A stretch of 55,455 bases of DNA from Candidatus Sulfopaludibacter sp. SbA3 (GTDB taxonomy: Bacteria; Acidobacteriota; Terriglobia; 20CM-2-55-15), in contig CAMBFR010000013.1 of NCBI GenBank assembly GCA_945865815.1, positions 1 to 55,455 of the forward strand, in the 5' to 3' direction. Each line of letters starts with the position of its first letter. The first letter of the stretch is position 1. This document shows, piece by piece, positions 53,239-55,455 of this stretch. Position numbers and translations under genes: made by a program. Under the pieces are notes generated by a model. That model saw only the letters and a program-made list of their open reading frames with translations, did not search any database and was not told the DNA's origin.

Positions 53239-55455
53239 CTACTGCGCCGGGGGCTTCCAGTTCTGAATGAGCGTGATGGGGGAGGAGTCGTCGTCCAGGA
53301 CCGTGTTGATCAGCAAGCGGCCGTCGGGGGTGAGGTCGTATTGCCAGCCCTGGCCGTTGTCTACGCCGCCGCCGAAGATTCGCGTCGGAAACAGCGCCAC
53401 CGGCGCGACCGGCTCCAGCGTCGTTGCCGTCGCCGCGATCGGCGCCGCCATCATCTCCCCATTCGGCCCAATGTAGTACAACTCCCTGCCGTCGGAACGC
53501 CACGTCGGGAAAATGCCGCCCGCCGTCGATACCTGCCACTGCCCGGCAGCGGGGTTGGCTGCCGGGCCCGTAGCCGCCGGCGCCGCAAACGGCCGGATGT
53601 AGATTTCGTTTCGCCCCGATTCGTTCGACGTGTAGGCGACCCAGCGCCCGTCCGGCGAGAACTGGCCGAAACGTTCATCGAAGCTCTTCAGGAACACCCA
53701 CGGCTTGCGGTCGTTCTCCATCGGCAGCACCCAGATGTCGCGCGCTGTCTGCGGGTCGGCGCTGTGATAGAGCATGAACCGGCCGTCCGCGGACCAGTCG
53801 CTGGTTGTTTTGTCCTGCGGGGATTCCACGAGCAGTTCCTCCGCGCCCGCGCCGCCGGAGGGCTTTTGATAGAGGTCGCGGTGACCTTTCCGGTTCGAGC
53901 CGAACGCGATCCGGCTGCCGTCGGGCGACCAGATGGGCCAGCGGTCGGTGGCCGCATCGAACGTGAACCGGCTCATGCGGGTGCCGTCCAGAAGCCAGAT
54001 GTCGGTGTTGCCCTGCACCGTGCGGTTCACCGCCACCCGGCGGCCATCGGGCGAAACACTGGGACTGTTGAGACCATTTTCATCCGGCGCGCCCAGCGCG
54101 CCCAGCGCCTTGCCGGAACGGTCGAACCATGCCAGTTGCCGCCGGTTGGACTCGCCCGCCCGGTAGGCCACCAGACCCGCCGCCGATACCGACACGGCTC
54201 CCGCGGAGCCAGCGTCGAAGGCCACCGGATCGGCCAGAGTCACCGGATCGCCGGTGAGCGCCTTCCCTTCCAGGTCCAGACGCTGGGCCACGAGCGTTCC
54301 CGCGCGCACCCACAGGAGCCATCCCGCGATTCCCGACGGCAGGTAGAAGCCCGCCGTATCGGCCGCTGTCAAACGCCGGGTTTCGGCCGAGTCGAGCGAT
54401 CCCAGGTAGATGCCCGCGGTTTCGGTCGCTCCCGGCGCGTAGAACAGGAATTGCCGGCCATCGGGCAGAAAGGAGGGAAACCGGTGGCTCGTCTGCCGGT
54501 CGAGCTTCGTCACCGCCACCGCTTCGCCTCCCGTGGCCGGCACGCGGAACAGCGGACTTGTGGGGGCTAGCGGAAACAGGATGACGCCGTCCGCATTCCA
54601 GGTCCCGCCGCGGGGGACGTTTACCGTTGCCAATGTTTGCGGCGCTCCGCCGCCGATGTCGAGCCGCTTCAGACTGCCACCGGCGAAGAAACCGACCGAG
54701 CGGCTGTCGGGCGACCAGAAGGGATACACCGCGCCTTCGGTTCCGGCCAGCGGCTGCGCGCCGGTTGTGGCCAGGGACCGCAGCCAGAGGCGGGAGGCGC
54801 CGTCGCCCGATGCCACGAAGACAATCTGGCGGCCGTCGGGAGACAGGGCAAAGGAAATGGGATCGGACGTCGCGGGCGTGACAATTTCGACGCGTGTCTC
54901 GGGCGGCGGCGTCTGCCGCAGATAACGCAGCGCCGGAATGGTAAGCACCACGGCCACAAGCAACGCCGCGGCGAAGGCAGTCCATGCCGGCCGCGAGCCG
55001 CGCGCGGGCAGAGTCACTGTCGCCGTCGCCGCCGGCTCGTTCAACGCGTCTTCGATTTCGAGCCGCGCGTCGCGAATGTCGCCCAGCCGTTGGCGGGGAT
55101 CTTTCTTCAATGCCCGCCGAAGCAGTCTCTGAATCGCTCGCGGCGTTTTCTCCGGCAACCGGTTCCAGTCCGGGTCCGCGGTCACGACGCGTCCGAGAAT
55201 TTCCGTCAAATCGTCGCCTTCAAATGCCGGCCGGCCCGTCAGCATCTCGTAGAGCACTGCGCCGAACGCGAAGATGTCGGTGCGCCTGTCCACCGGGCGG
55301 CCCTTCGCCTGTTCGGGCGACATGTAGGCCGCCGTGCCGAGAATGACTCCCGCGTTTGTCATCGCCATGCTCAGCGTTGGGGAATTCGACAGATCCGGAT
55401 GTGCCGATGCCGGTTCGTAGGCCTTCGCCAGGCCGAAGTCGAGCACCTTTACTTT
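53239..55455 (-). CDS. Serine/threonine kinase with PD40/WD40-like propeller (5' part outside window)
   Basis: The gene is cut by the window edge; at least 738 residues remain. The sequence starts at the DFG loop (KVLDFGLAKAY) and continues with the activation segment GTAAYMSPEQAKGRPVD, the C-lobe FGAVLYEMLTGRPAFEGDDL and a PASTA-less juxtamembrane region. A TM helix (WTAFAAALLVAVVLTIPALR) follows, then an extracytoplasmic PD40-type beta-propeller of about 500 residues. Its repeats contain SPDG and W(S/T)PDG-like blades (SPDGRQIVF, WSPDGSRIAFG, FSPDGRWVAYTSN). This kinase-propeller layout is common in Acidobacteriota. The ATP-binding lobe and HRD loop lie beyond 55455. Confidence 0.9.
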   Translation of the reverse strand, partial: KVKVLDFGLAKAYEPASAHPDLSNSPTLSMAMTNAGVILGTAAYMSPEQAKGRPVDRRTDIFAFGAVLYEMLTGRPAFEGDDLTEILGRVVTADPDWNRLPEKTPRAIQRLLRRALKKDPRQRLGDIRDARLEIEDALNEPAATATVTLPARGSRPAWTAFAAALLVAVVLTIPALRYLRQTPPPETRVEIVTPATSDPISFALSPDGRQIVFVASGDGASRLWLRSLATTGAQPLAGTEGAVYPFWSPDSRSVGFFAGGSLKRLDIGGGAPQTLATVNVPRGGTWNADGVILFPLAPTSPLFRVPATGGEAVAVTKLDRQTSHRFPSFLPDGRQFLFYAPGATETAGIYLGSLDSAETRRLTAADTAGFYLPSGIAGWLLWVRAGTLVAQRLDLEGKALTGDPVTLADPVAFDAGSAGAVSVSAAGLVAYRAGESNRRQLAWFDRSGKALGALGAPDENGLNSPSVSPDGRRVAVNRTVQGNTDIWLLDGTRMSRFTFDAATDRWPIWSPDGSRIAFGSNRKGHRDLYQKPSGGAGAEELLVESPQDKTTSDWSADGRFMLYHSADPQTARDIWVLPMENDRKPWVFLKSFDERFGQFSPDGRWVAYTSNESGRNEIYIRPFAAPAATGPAANPAAGQWQVSTAGGIFPTWRSDGRELYYIGPNGEMMAAPIAATATTLEPVAPVALFPTRIFGGGVDNGQGWQYDLTPDGRLLINTVLDDDSSPITLIQNWKPPAQ

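Noticed and set aside
53152-54570. Plus-strand open frame of 472 codons
   Set aside because: Antisense to the PD40 propeller of the kinase; Arg-rich shadow frame of a GC-rich gene.

Overview
The window is GC-rich, densely coded bacterial DNA and looks like a chromosomal segment of an Acidobacteriota member (Bryobacterales/Vicinamibacteria-like). That is inference, from four very large carboxypeptidase-regulatory-domain/TonB-type outer-membrane receptors, two ECF sigma factor cassettes, a Ser/Thr kinase fused to a PD40 propeller, a DUF5916 barrel protein and a GTP-type PEPCK. No rRNA, tRNA, CRISPR array, phage or intact insertion sequence was seen. Several small palindromic or tandem repeats lie between genes.

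Layout. Positions 1-8650: a small membrane protein, a DUF1624-type membrane acyltransferase, then two tandem paralogous outer-membrane receptors on the minus strand. Positions 8914-13891: a plus-strand operon of ECF sigma factor, one-TM candidate anti-sigma, membrane-anchored Spy/CpxP-like protein, receptor-like barrel and secreted Spy/CpxP-like protein. Positions 13991-20714 (minus): a TPR lipoprotein-like or anchored protein, a second ECF sigma factor, a zinc-finger anti-sigma factor fused to a thioredoxin-fold domain that has lost both catalytic cysteines, and another receptor. These two sigma/receptor cassettes are the most distinctive content of the window.

Positions 20776-34666 are mostly housekeeping: purH, a secreted hypothetical protein, selA, efp, a processive family 2 glycosyltransferase, a UbiA/MqnP prenyltransferase, larB, mutS2, a KimA-like transporter preceded by a clear c-di-AMP (ydaO) riboswitch, and a ferredoxin/metallo-beta-lactamase fusion. 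Positions 34682-46647 hold an active/inactive M16 peptidase pair followed by a DUF5916 barrel protein, a spermidine-synthase-like protein, rpsU, a coiled-coil protein, an SRPBCC/zinc-ribbon/adenylate cyclase, a HExxH peptidase with a TonB-like C-terminus next to a radical SAM enzyme, and fabI.

fabI is translationally coupled to an upstream LysR regulator whose promoter carries a perfect 20-bp palindrome. The branched-chain amino acid genes follow in the unusual order ilvN-ilvC-ilvB, preceded immediately by a 47-bp tandem repeat. A GTP-dependent PEPCK, a decayed HicA-like fragment and the 3' part of a Ser/Thr kinase-PD40 gene close the window. Most convergent gene pairs are separated by long palindromes (1993-2046, 13904-13967, 40897-40932, 50941-51044) that probably act as bidirectional terminators. 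Two of them share a REP-like core within unrelated arms.
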